In this document: piece after piece, positions 37,101 through 48,341 of the stretch
How the letters are laid out: every line of letters starts with the position of its first letter
How positions within the stretch are numbered: position 1 is the stretch's first letter
Source of the DNA: Pyrus communis
Taxonomy: Eukaryota; Streptophyta; Magnoliopsida; Rosales; Rosaceae
Direction of reading: 5' to 3'
Assembly: GCF_963583255.1 (NCBI RefSeq)
Contig: NC_084804.1
Coordinates: forward strand, 19,310,561 to 19,374,560
Length of the DNA stretch: 64,000 nucleotides
Notes under the pieces: model-generated
What the model was told of the DNA's origin: nothing
Seen by the model: only the letters and a program-made list of their open reading frames with translations
The model's database searches: none
Translations under genes and position numbers: made by a program

Positions 37101-39609
37101 ATAAATTTTTCTTTCCAAAAAGGTTGATTACTATCTTCCCGAAGCATAACTCTGGATATGAAAACATCTTTATACCATCTGAAATCACTTAAGATTGGAC
37201 ACCTTAAGTTACTCAGTTGGTCGTGAATACGCGTAGTAATGTTACTGGTGTTCCTATAAAGTGTTCTATAATCGTATAAAGTAAAGTATTTACTCCGTCG
37301 GGTATTCCCTGTCCTATCGTTTCGTCAAAAATGGGAAATCCTTCCTCATCTTTTTTGACCGCAAAGCGTATTTCATCTCTGGACTGAGAAGTTAAGTGCT
37401 TCTCCCACCAAGAATGAAGCATTCCCGTGAAGCCAGTGACGAGAAGATCAACGATTTGTGTTTGTGTAAAATTGTGATTTGAAATGTAGCTATTAGCAAC
37501 CATGGACATGTGTTGAAGTTTGTTCAAAAGTTCTTGTTCGGATAAGCCATCTATGTTCCACTCATAAAGTTTGTCGGCTGAAACTGAAAATTGATTTTGA
37601 ATATTTCGTTCTTCAAATTGAAGGTCACGAGGAGTTGGCCTGGGATACTAGTTTTTTGTGAGAGAAGTAGGGTTGACCGGATGAGTACGAATACGTTTTA
37701 AATCAAGAGTTGGTTGAATATCAATGTTATGAAAAGCATTTTCAATATTTTGAATAGCAGAACTAGTTTCCGTGTCCTGAGAAGAATCTGGATCAGATAT
37801 GTTTTCTTCTTCGACAGAAACATCATTGTTTTGCAAAACACTAACAACTTTCTCTTTTTTGAGCTCAGTGAGCATATGATCAATTTTTTGTAAAGTAGTC
37901 ATGGATTTTAAAGCAGTGGAACTTGAAGAAGTATCAGTAAAATTTACTAAAGGTTTTTCTTTTTGAGAAGATTTTGGTTGAGACAATTTGTCGATTTTGG
38001 TTTCAATTTTGTCTAACTGTCTTCCAATAGTATGAAGACTTTGGTTTGTAAAATTATTCTGTTCAATGACAGGTTTAAAACCAGAATCTTCTTTTGGAAT
38101 TTTGAAAGGAGTTGCGGGAATGTTGGTATTAACGGTGGAAATCAAAATAGTTTCTTTGGGAGGATGACTAGAAGAAATCAAAGTTTTGTCTTCCTTAACC
38201 CAATTTTCTTTGGTAACAACCGTAACTTTATTTTTTGTTTAATAATGTTTTTCAATAAAATCAAAGAAAGATATTTCAAATTGGTATTGTTCTACAAAAG
38301 CTTTCCATTCAGCATATATGGCTAGCTTTTCTTGATCACAATACTTTTTTCTAAAAATATTTCTTCTGGGGATGTTTTCCTCAGAAGCGATTTCAGCTTT
38401 AAGCTTCCTCCATCATATTTTATGTGGTTTGTTTAAAACAAGTAATTGGTGATTCACCGATGTTGTTTTAAAATCAGAAGGAGTTGGAGAAGTGGGTTCT
38501 TCTTGGTTTGGAGGGTGATAAATAGGATATGCAACTTGTGAAGAAGTGTCAACAGACTTTAATTTGAGCAAATCATTGACTACATCTTGTTGTGCAGCTT
38601 CCTGCTCTTTTAACTTTTTGTTTACTAACGATTTGATCAAATCTTGATCTCGACCCAGTCTATCGGTTGACGTGGATCCAGAAAAAGACTGTCTGCTAGG
38701 AGCAAAAGATTTGTGTGACAAAACTGATTCACAAGATTTTCTTGCTGGACGATCAAAATTGATTTTAAGTGTGCCGTCAAAATATTGTTCAATGTTGTCG
38801 AGATTAACGAGGCTGTTTTGGACGGAAACCGGCTTACTTTCATTAATTAAACACCAATATGAAGGGAGACTGATGTCTGACCACCTAATGGTTCTTGGTA
38901 CTCTTATGTTTGCGCTTTCTTGGGTTGTTTGGATTAAAAGAGTGTGGTCGCGAGGACTTTTGTTTAAAGCTTGAAAATTCATGTTTGTGCCAGTGACTTT
39001 GTAATAAATTCTAAAAATAAGTGCCAAGGGTTGTGTTCCTTCCAGGACTTGGTACCCGGAGGTTTTGATATTGAGAGTAAGAGCTTTTAAAACATGTGGA
39101 TCTGAAAGACTTATTGTGAGATCGGGAAAACAATCAAAATGGATAGGTCCGTTGTAAAGACTAGATTCGATCATTCCTAGTATACTATCGTTGAAATCAA
39201 TAAATCGAGCGTCGCGTAAACATAAAAGGATAGAAGTGTTAAGACCTTTTCGCGTTAATGGTTTAACCACGATTTGAACTAAACCAATATGAAGATAGTT
39301 ATAACCATTTTTGCGATGCGCTTTGATTTGTTCTGGAGAAAATAATTGACAAGTCTCATGTTCTTTGCTAAGAGCATAAGCCTTTTCAACTGTTTTGACG
39401 TGATGTTCGGATTTAAAAGAGGTCAAAGACCATTTTTTCTTGTAAATATTTTGGGTTGAAACTTTTGGAATGTTCCAGTCGGAAAAATCAATACTTTCGT
39501 CTGTTTGAAAATCCAGTTTTTGTTCTTCATTGACAATGTCAGGTATAGTTCCTAAGTTGGATCTAGAGCTAGTGCTGGCCATTGAACTAGATCTAAATAA
39601 TCTACTCAT
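34097..39609 (-). pseudogene. Viral ORF1 polyprotein, unit 2, multiply broken
   Basis: ATG at 39609. Order: movement-protein region (39609 to about 38400), a Ser/Lys-rich coiled-coil linker, capsid region (about 37600-36900), CCHC knuckle (about 36740-36690), aspartic protease with a DSG motif (about 35985), reverse transcriptase with YIDD (about 34921-34935) and RNase H (about 34500-34100). In-frame stops lie near 38413, 38238, 37648, 35264 and 34346. There is a frame change near 37250 and a deletion with frame change near 36880. These breaks are not shared with the other units. Non-functional. Confidence 0.88.
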
Positions 39610-39821
39610 GATATGCACAAAACAAGTATATTATATGCAAGACTTAAAAGATTCACCTTCTTCGTATGTCTAGACTCTTCCCCCGCTTATGCCTCTCCTG
39701 GGACTTATTGTTTGGCCCACGTCTTACTGTTTGGCTGGAAGAAAGAAGAACTGAGGACCGACGATTAAGAAATGCAGATAAGATACAAGTATGTGGATAA
39801 CAATGAACAGATTAGATAGAT

Positions 39822-39846
39822 AAATATATATATATATATATATATA
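39822..39846. repeat. TA tract between viral units 2 and 3
   Basis: About 12 TA dinucleotides separate the head of unit 2 from the head of unit 3, which face away from each other. It resembles the tracts at 28441-28452 and 47672-47711 that mark the outer borders. Confidence 0.85.
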
Positions 39847-40084
39847 GCCAAGTGGTTGGTAATTGCATTAGCATCTATCTAATCTGTTCATCGTTATTCA
39901 CATACTTGTATCTTATCTGCATTTCTTAATCGTCGGTCCTCAGTTCTTCTTTCTTCCAGCCAAACAGTAAGACGTGGTCCAAACAATAAGTCCCAGGAGA
40001 GGCATGAGCGGGGGAAGAGTCTAGACATACGAGGAAGGTGAATCTTTTAAGTCTTGCATATAGTATACTTGTTTTGTGCATTTC

Positions 40085-43000
40085 ATGAATAGATTATTTA
40101 GATCTAGTTCAATGGCCAGCACTAGCTCTAGATTCACCTTAGGAACTATACCTGACATTGTCAATGAAGAACAAAAACTGGATTTTCAAACAGACGAAAG
40201 TATTGATTTTTCCGACTGGAACATTCCAAAAGTTTCAACCCAAAATATTTACAAGAAAAAATGGTCTTTGACCTCTTTTAAATCCGAACATCACGTCAAA
40301 ACAGTTGAGAAGGCTTATGCTCTTAGCAAAGAACATGAGACTTGTCAATTATTTTCTCCAGAACAAATCAAAGCGCATCGCAAAAACGGTCATAACTATC
40401 TTCACATTGGTTTAGTTCAAATCGCTGTTAAACCTTTAACACGAAAATGACTTAATACGTCTATTCTTTTATGTCTTCGTGACGCCCGATTTACTGATTT
40501 TAACGATAGTATTCTTGGAATGATTGAATCAAGTCTTTATAACGGACCTATCCATTTTGATTGTTTTCCAGATCTCAAAATAAGTCTTTCAGACCCACAT
40601 GTTTTAAAAGCTCTTACTCTCAATATCAAAACCTCTGGGTACCAAGTCCTGGAAGGAACACAACCTTTGGCACTTATTTTTAGAATTTATTACAAAGTTA
40701 CTGGCACAAACATGAATTTTCAAGCTTTGAACAAAAGTCCTCGCGACCACACTCTTTTAATCCAAACAACCCAAGAAAGCGCAAACATTAGAGTACCAAG
40801 AACCATTAGGTGGTCAGACATCAGTCTCCCCTCAGATTGGTGTTTAATTAATGAAAGTAAGCCGGTTTCCGTCCAAAACATCCTCGTTAATCTCGACAAC
40901 ATTGAACAATATTTTGATGGCACAGTTAGAATCAATTTTGATCGTCCAGCAAGAAAATCTTGTGAATCAGTTTTGTCACACAAATCTTTTACTCCTAGCA
41001 GACAGTCTTTTTTTGGATCCACGTCAACCGATAGACTGGGTCGAGATCAAGATTTGATCAAATCTTTAGTAAACAAAAAGTTAAAAGAGCAGGAAGCTGC
41101 ACAACAAGATCTAGTCAATGATTTACTCAAATTAAAGTCTGTCGACACTTCTTCACAAGTAGCACATCCTGTTTATCATTCTCCAAACCATGAAGAACCC
41201 ACTTCTCCAACTCCTTCTGATTTTGAAACAACATCGGTGAATCACCAATTACTTGTTTTAAACAAACCACATAAAATCCGATGGAGGAAGCTTAAAGCTG
41301 ACATCGCTTCTGAGGAAAACATCCCCAGAAGAAATATTTTTAGAAAAAAGTATTGTGATAAAGAAAAGCTAGCCATATATGCCGAATGGAAAGCTTTTGT
41401 AGAACAATACCAATTTGAAATATCTTTCTTTGATTTCATTGAAAAACATTATGAAACCAAAAATAAAGTTACGGTTGTTACCAAAGAAAATTGGGTTAAG
41501 GAAGACAAAACTTTGATTTCCTCTAGTCATCCTCCCAAAGAAACTATTTTGATTTCCACTGGTAATACCAACATCCCCGCAACCCCTTTCAAAATTCCAA
41601 AAGAAGATTCTGGTTTTAAACCTGTCATTGAACAGAACAATTTTACAAACCAAAGTCTTCATACTATTGGAAAACAGTTAGACAAAATTGAAACCAAAAT
41701 CGACAAATTGTCTCAACCAAAATCTTCTCCAAAAGAAAAACCTTTAGTAAATTTTACTGATACTGCTTCAAGTTCCACTGCTTTAAAATCCATGACTACT
41801 TTACAAAAAATTGATCATATGCTCACTGAGCTCAAAAAAGAGAAAGTTGTTAATGTTTTGCAAAACAATGATGTTTCTGTCGAAGAAGAAAATACTTCTG
41901 ATTCTTCTCAGGACACGGAAACTAGTTCTGCTATCCAAAATATTGAAAATATTTTTCAAAACATTAATCTTCAACCAACTTTTGATTTAAAACGTATTCG
42001 CACTCATCCGGTCAACCCTACTTCTCTCACAAAAAACTGGTATCCCAGGCCAACTCCTCCTGACCTTCAATTTGAAGAACGAAATATTCAAAATCAATTT
42101 TCAGTTTCAGCCGACAAACTTTATGAGTGGAACATAGATGGCTTATCCGAACAAGAACTTTTGAACAAACTTCAACACATGTCCATGGTTGCTAATAGCT
42201 ACATTTCAAATCACAATTTTACACAAACACAAATCGTTGATCTTCTCGTCACTGGTTTCACTGGAATGCTTCATTCTTGGTGGGAGAAGCACTTAACTTC
42301 TCAGTCCAGAGATGAAATACGTTTTGCGGTCAAAAAAGATGAGGAAGGATTTCCCATTTTTGACGAAACGATAGGACAGGGAATAGCCGACGGCATAAAT
42401 ACTTTACTTTATACGATTATAGAACACTTTATAGGAACACCCAGCAACGTTACTACGCGTATTCACGACCAACTGAGTAATTTAAGGTGTCCAACCTTAA
42501 GTGATTTCAGATGGTATAAAGATGTTTTCATATCCAGAGTTATGCTTCGGGAAGATAGTAATCAACCTTTTTGGAAAGAAAAATTTATCAATGGTTTACC
42601 AAATCTTTTTGCTCACAAAATTCGAAATGTTTTAGTAAATGAAGAAGGAGTCATACCTTATCATACCCTTACTTATGGTAACATAGTTAATGTTATTCAA
42701 AAGGAAGGATTGAAAATGTGTATCGACATGAAGATTTCAAAACAAGTTCATAAAGATAAATCTATTGCTAAATACGAACTTGGAACATTTTGTGAACCAT
42801 ACGGTTTACCTCCAATCGCTCATTCGAGTAAAAAGAAAAAAGCCCAACAAACCAGCAAGTTTTTTAAACATCAATCCAGATTTTATAAAAACAAAAGATC
42901 TTCCAACAAAGCTTTTCAGACAAATAAATTTTATGAAAAGCCATCTTCAAACAAAAAACCTTTTCGAAAGTCTAAAAAGGATTTTCAAAATAAAAAGGGA

Positions 43001-45653
43001 AAGTGTTACAAGTGTGGTAAATTTGGTCATTTTGCAAATGAATGCAAGGTTAAAAAGGTTATTAACCAACTAAAAATCTCTGAAGAAGAGAAGGTTCAAC
43101 TTATCCAGGCTTTAGAAATTAGAAATACCGACTCTAGTCAATCTGATAAAAATCCCGATTTTTCCATCTCCGACTCTAGCAGTTCTAGCGACGTCTCCTC
43201 GCCAAACATTAAGTTTGGGTGCACAGACACTTGTTGTAACAAAATTTCAATGCTTAATAAGCAAGAAGAACAAGAAGAGTTTTTAATGGAATTAATTAGT
43301 AAAGTTGATGACCCTGATTTAAAATCTTTTTATTTGAAAAAACTCAAAAATTTGATTTCTTCTCATGAACCTGGCACTAGTCAAATTTCTTCTCAAAAGA
43401 TTTCTCTCAGTACCACTTTGGAACGTTTTAATAAAAATAAAAAGGACATCACCCTCAAAGATCTGCAAAAAGAAGTTAATCAAATCAAATCGGAAATTAA
43501 GTTTTTAAAATCCGAAAATACCGAAATTCGTTCACAACTCAGTAGAGTACGTACGCAAGAACTCGTCCAAGAACAAAATGGTTCTTCCTCAAATTCCGAT
43601 TCCGACGCTCACTCGGCTAAATCTTCTTCTTCAAAAGAACTTGTTTTAAGTCTTTTAGATAAAATAAGAATTCGAAAATGGTATTCTAAAGTTACGATAG
43701 TAATCGAAGATTTTCATTTAGAAACCATCGCTTTAATTGATTCAGGTGCAGATTTAAATTGCATTCAAGAAGGATTAATACCTACTAAATATTTTCACAA
43801 GTCTACGGAAACACTTAGCGCTGCAAATCAATCCCCGATGAAATTAAAATATGAAATTCCCAAAGCCCATGTTTGTCAACAAAATATTTGTTTTAAAACT
43901 CCATTTGTTTTAATCAAAAATATTTCTGATCCAGTTATTTTGGGACTCCCTTTCATTGCATTAATTTATCCTTTCAAAGTTCATCATAACTGTATTTCTA
44001 CCAAGGTTTTTAGCCAAAACATTACTTTTGAATTTTGCATGGAAACAGATCTTAAAAAGTTAAAACAACTTCAAAAAGATAATGTTTCGAAAACTCTCAA
44101 CCAGATTACTGCAAAATCCCAACAAATTGCTTTTTTTACAGGAAGAAATTCTTCACAAAAGAATTGAAGAACAATTAACAAACAAATCTTTATTAGATTC
44201 TATTCGCCAGTTTTCTGATAAGCTTACTAAAGAAATTTGTTCCGATCTGCCAAAAAAAGAAATTTGTTCCGATCTTCCAAATGCTTTTTGGCACAGAAAA
44301 CAACATATTGTTAAACTACCTTATGTTAAAGATTTTATTGAGTCAAAAATCCCCACAAAAGCACGACCGATTCAAATGAATCAAGAAGTTTTAGAGTTTT
44401 GTAAAACTGAAATTAATCAACTTTTAGAAAAAGGAATTATCCGTAAAAGCAAATCTCCATGGTCTTGCCCTGCTTTTTATGTCCAGAAAAACGCAGAATT
44501 AGAACGCGGTGCTCCACGACTGGTTATCAACTACAAACCATTGAATGATGTTTTAGAATGGATCCGATATCCAATTCCTAACAAAAGAGATTTGATAAAA
44601 AGACTTTCTCAGGCCACTGTTTTTTCTAAATTTGATATGAAATCAGGTTTTTGGCAAATTCAAATTCATGAATCTGATAAATACAAAACTGCTTTTGTAA
44701 CTACTTTCGGACATTACGAGTGGAATGTAATGCCTTTCGGCTTGAAAAATGCACCAAGTGAATTTCAAAATATCATGAATGAAATTTTTAATCAATACAG
44801 CCATTTTTCGATTGTTTATATTGATGATGTATTAATTTTCTCAAAATCAATAGAAGAGCATTGGAAGCATTTGCATGCATTTGTTAGGATCATTAGGTCC
44901 AATGGGTTAGTTGTTTCGGCATCTAAGATTAAGTTATTTCAAACCAAAGTTAGATTTTTAGGTTACCATATTTACAGGTCTACCATTCAACCAATAGATC
45001 GAGTCATCCAGTTTGCTGATAAATTTCCAGATCAAATTATTGATAAAACCCAGCTTCAAAGATTCCTTGGATCTCTCAATTATGTTTCAGAATTTTATCC
45101 TCATCTGCGTCAACAATGTAAGCCCTTGTTTGATCGTCTCAAGGAAAATCCTCCATCATGGTCACAAAATCATACTTTCATTGTCAAACAGATCAAAAAT
45201 CATGTCAAGACTTTGCCTTGCCTTGGCATTCCAACTCCCGGCTCTCTCAAAATAGTCGAAACCGACGCATCTGAAATCGGTTATGGAGGTATCCTTAAAC
45301 AAAAAATTTCTTCCGAAGCTCCTGAACAAATTGTTCGTTTCCATTCAGGAGTTTGGAATTCTGCTCAAACTAATTATAGTACTATTAAAAAAGAGATTTT
45401 ATCTATTGTATTATGTATTAGCAAATTCCAAGATGATTTATTAAATCAAAAATTTTTAGTTCGTGTTGATTGCAAATCTGCAAAACATGTTTTACAAAAA
45501 GATGTTCAAAATATTGCATCAAAACAGATTTTTGCACGCTGGCAAGCCATATTAAGTATTTTTGATTTTGATATTGAATACATTAAAGGCAGCCAGAATT
45601 GCATCCCAGATTTTCTAACCAGAGAATTTTTGCAGGGGAAGAATGGGTACTAA
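40085..45653 (+). pseudogene. Viral ORF1 polyprotein, unit 3
   Basis: ATG at 40085, about 240 nt from the unit's left end. The frame is interrupted by TGA at 40448-40450 in the movement-protein region, and by a one-base frame change in a T-run at 44131-44137, before reverse transcriptase. Otherwise it is open to the stop at 45651-45653. Domains: movement protein (to about 41250), Lys/Ser linker with coiled coil (41300-42000), capsid region (42040-43070) with CCHC knuckle at 43004-43045, aspartic protease DSG at 43739-43747, reverse transcriptase YIDD at 44817-44828, and RNase H with first Asp at 45264. A 27-nt in-frame duplication lies at 44232-44285. Total length is about 1,850 codons, as expected for a fused florendovirus ORF1. 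Least damaged of the copies, but not functional. Confidence 0.9.
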
Positions 45654-46989
45654 TCCTACTCAGCAACGAAGGCTCCCGGCCACCCTTACCCAAACCCCAG
45701 CACCAGTAAAACAAGAGTCTATTCCCGACTCTTCATCGGCCCTCGCCATTACAAACAGATTTACTCCCTTAGGATCAACAGTAGGAAATATCCGACCAAA
45801 TTACCAAACGGCCTTAGCCACCCCTTATGATCCTTACTCATCAGTTCGTTCTCCAGCTCCCTCACAACCAAAAACACCTAGCTATGCTAAAACATCACCA
45901 TATGTCCAGAACCCTCATTCTGAAAAGCTTTTTAGCATTCCTCTTCATATTGACAAAAACCAACCCCCAGAGCGCATTGCCAAATTACTCATTCCACCAA
46001 ATTTTCATTTCTTACCAACTGAATCCTATAAAAGCCTAAAATATTACCAGGCTATCCTTTCAGAAACAGAAAGCATTGCTATTAAGCTAATTTACAGTAC
46101 CACTCACCAAAACAAAATATTGTATCATTCACTCCATATTGGAAAATTCCTTACCGAACTCGAATGGGGAATTCCCCTTTTTCACACAAAACCCCTTCAT
46201 ACTCAGCATGTTCTCATCCCAAACAATCATTACAATTACTATGATTATATCCAAGCATGGACCAACATTTTTCTCCACCAGACAGAAGACTTTAGTCATT
46301 CATGGTTCATAACTTTTGATAAGAATTTCAGATTGCGGTTTCCTGCATGGTTTCCAGATTGGTGGGCTTCCCATGGCCCAAGCTCTTCCATCATTCCAGA
46401 TGACCTTCGTCATGTTCTCACAAACAACTTCCAGCCCAGTTTTGACAGAAGTCGTTTCGACAACAGAGTTACTATTTTTTCACTGCTCATGGCCAAGTAC
46501 AAGATCCCATGGATTCTCAAATGGAACTTTGAAATGGACACCGGTAGTATTTACAGAACCAGATGGGTAAAATGGTGGGATAAATTCAACCACCAAAAAA
46601 TTATTGATCTTGTAAAAGTGGAATTTCCCCAGGCATCTTTTCAGGCACTGCCAATCAAAGTTTCATCTTCGTCCTCACAAGCTTTGCCAGTTCATCAGCA
46701 ATTTCCTGAATTACCAAAAGCTCAGGAACCAGTTCAGTCCTTATCAGACATTAGTCCATCTTCCTCTCTCAAAGGAATTTCCAAGTCAGCCAAGTCCTCC
46801 AGTTCAAAGAAAGAAAAAACTACCCAACTGCTGGATATGGCTCATCTGCTAATGGCGGAAGCAGCATTGCTGCAAAAGAAAAAAGGTTCAGACTCAGATT
46901 CAGATAATTCTGATGCCTCGTCTCAGCTTCCCGCCAAATGGGCTGATCAAGCAGATTTTCAAGATGCCCAGGACCCATTTGATATCTGA
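45643..46989 (+). CDS. Viral ORF2, unit 3, intact frame, unknown function
   Basis: 448 codons with ATG at 45643. The start overlaps the ORF1 stop by 11 nt (ATGGGTACTAA), which suggests translation coupled to ORF1 termination or reinitiation. Basic and Pro-rich N-terminus, an aromatic-rich conserved core (residues about 90-300), and a Ser/Lys-rich tail with an acidic end (DAQDPFDI). No transmembrane segment or known enzyme motif is visible. Florendoviruses carry an ORF2 of unknown role here. This is the only viral frame in the window without a break. Its tail differs clearly from those of units 1 and 2. Confidence 0.8.
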   Translation: MGTNPTQQRRLPATLTQTPAPVKQESIPDSSSALAITNRFTPLGSTVGNIRPNYQTALATPYDPYSSVRSPAPSQPKTPSYAKTSPYVQNPHSEKLFSIPLHIDKNQPPERIAKLLIPPNFHFLPTESYKSLKYYQAILSETESIAIKLIYSTTHQNKILYHSLHIGKFLTELEWGIPLFHTKPLHTQHVLIPNNHYNYYDYIQAWTNIFLHQTEDFSHSWFITFDKNFRLRFPAWFPDWWASHGPSSSIIPDDLRHVLTNNFQPSFDRSRFDNRVTIFSLLMAKYKIPWILKWNFEMDTGSIYRTRWVKWWDKFNHQKIIDLVKVEFPQASFQALPIKVSSSSSQALPVHQQFPELPKAQEPVQSLSDISPSSSLKGISKSAKSSSSKKEKTTQLLDMAHLLMAEAALLQKKKGSDSDSDNSDASSQLPAKWADQADFQDAQDPFDI

Positions 46990-47083
46990 GAAGCAATATT
47001 TGCCCATGTGATTGTGTCAGCCCAGCAACATCATCAGCAGTAGCTGTTTTCATCTCTTCCGCAAAAGACAAAGCATTATTCTT

Positions 47084-47175
47084 CAATAGTGAAAAACAAA
47101 AAGGTCACTATTCACAATAGTGAAAACAAAAATGTCACTATTCACAATAGTGAAAAACAAAAAGGTCACTATTCA
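47084..47175 (+). repeat. 31-bp viral repeat, 3 units
   Basis: Two 31-bp units around one 30-bp variant. Same stem motif as at 30250 and 32570, about 110 bp upstream of the TATA box. Confidence 0.88.
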
Positions 47176-47284
47176 TTTAACTTTTGTAAAAGAATCAAAG
47201 CATCTTCACTATTCTTTCACCCGGCTTTAGCAGACAGCGGGATTCCCAGATCATTTGGCCAAGTCTCATTCAACCTCCTCGCTC

Positions 47285-47479
47285 TATATAACGAGGATTC
47301 ATCTTCAGAAGAAGAATAAGTTTTTAACTTCAAAAGCTCAGTCTCTGAGATTATTCAAACACTTGTAATACATATATATTATTCAGGATGCCTGCGAGCT
47401 CCATCTCTTTGTTTACTTGTTTCATCTGCCATTAGGCAATACCTGTTTGTTATCTGCATTGCAGTAAGTTTTCAATAAA
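47285..47479 (+). promoter_or_regulatory. Viral promoter and poly-A signal, unit 3
   Basis: TATATAA at 47285-47291 and AATAAA at 47474-47479. The region upstream of the TATA box differs from units 1 and 2 by deletions and substitutions. Transcription from it would leave the viral unit into the right host flank. Confidence 0.65.
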
Positions 47480-47668
47480 ACTTATTTTCCAAATATATTT
47501 GCATCATTACATTTAATTCATTACTTTGATATGCTACTCTGTTTTTATATGTTTTATTTCTGCACTTTAAATTCTATGGATGGCTATGCCTCCTGCTGCT
47601 ATTTTATGTTTTACTTCCGCACTTTACATTCTATGGCCGGCTTTGCCGCCTGTTGTTAGTTCCGCCCC

Positions 47669-47671
<3 letters not shown>

Positions 47672-47711
<40 letters not shown>
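47672..47711. repeat. TA tract at the right border of the viral cluster
   Basis: About 20 TA dinucleotides between viral unit 3 and the resumed hAT MITE (GCATGATCATGATCACAA). Confidence 0.9.
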
Positions 47712-47712
<1 letters not shown>

Positions 47713-47860
47713 CATGATCATGATCACAATGCTTTTTTGGCAAAGTTGTCAACCGGTTGTACTGTCATTCACTTGTTACGGGTTCAACTCCACACTTGCT
47801 CATGTTTATTAATTTTGATTTCTTTCCTATTGGGCATTGTCCGGGTAACCATTTTGGGCA

Positions 47861-48030
47861 TTTTTTAAAGAAAAACTAATGAAAAGGACTTGAAAATTTT
47901 GAGTTTTAACGATAAGGATAAAATAAAGGGTACAATGAATAGTACTAGAATTGATTTTTTAGTGTAAAAATGGTTTTTCGTTTAAGTGAACAGTACCGGG
48001 AGCTTTTCATTAAACTTCCCCTTTTTTTAA
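47861..48030. mobile_element. Small MITE with TTAATGAAAAG-type ends
   Basis: Left 'ttttttaaagaaaaactaat' followed by GAAAAG, and inverted right CTTTTCATTAAACTTCCCC. The middle reads 'gagttttaacgataagga' and 'gaacagtaccgggag'. A fold-back repeat, by my recognition common in Rosaceae; boundaries approximate. Confidence 0.55.
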
Positions 48031-48341
48031 GCTAGACTACTTGTTTCTTTTTTGGAATATTTGTAGTTTAATTTCTATCATTGTTTGTTCAAAAAAAAAA
48101 AAAAAACATTTCTTTTATTATATAACATAACTTTTGCGAATAAATCTACAATTGGTAATATCATAATAAATTAAAATTCTTAAAAGTTTAAAAATATAAT
48201 CTTTAACAGCCCATTCCTTATATGACACCATTTAATAGAATACATGTAATAATAAGAATCGTTTATTCTTTTGATCACCGTTTAAAAGTTATCAAATTAT
48301 AAGTTTCATCAATTTGAAGGCTTTAGTCATCTATATATCAA

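Larger units (their letters stand above)
28453..47672. mobile_element. Endogenous florendovirus-like pararetrovirus cluster
   Basis: About 19.2 kb of Caulimoviridae DNA in three joined units: plus 28453-31432, minus 31433-39821 and plus 39847-47672. Genome order is: tRNA-Met primer site, leader, ORF1 (movement protein, capsid region with a CCHC knuckle, aspartic protease, reverse transcriptase, RNase H), a short overlap, ORF2 (unknown), 31-bp repeats, TATA box and poly-A signal. The single fused ORF1 plus a downstream ORF2 of about 50 kDa and a genome of about 7.8 kb fit Florendovirus. There is no integrase, and all junctions with host DNA lie in TA repeats, as described for endogenous pararetroviruses. 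All replication genes are broken. Confidence 0.88.
39847..47672 (+). mobile_element. Genome-length viral unit 3, opened in its primer site
   Basis: Begins GCCAAGTGG, the distal half of the primer site and its downstream sequence, and ends TTCCGCCCCATTT, the sequence just upstream of the primer site. About 9 nt of the site is missing between the ends. The 7826 bp therefore represents one genome linearised at the minus-strand discontinuity, flanked by TA tracts on both sides. Confidence 0.88.

Noticed and set aside
38672..38974. Plus-strand open frame inside viral unit 2 (and its twin at 40720-41022)
   Set aside because: Antisense shadow of the movement-protein region; its length follows from the coding strand.
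28453..47672. LTR retrotransposon as the source of the RT-bearing cluster
   Set aside because: No LTRs and no integrase. The movement-protein region, TATA/poly-A order, primer site and ORF2 fit Caulimoviridae.
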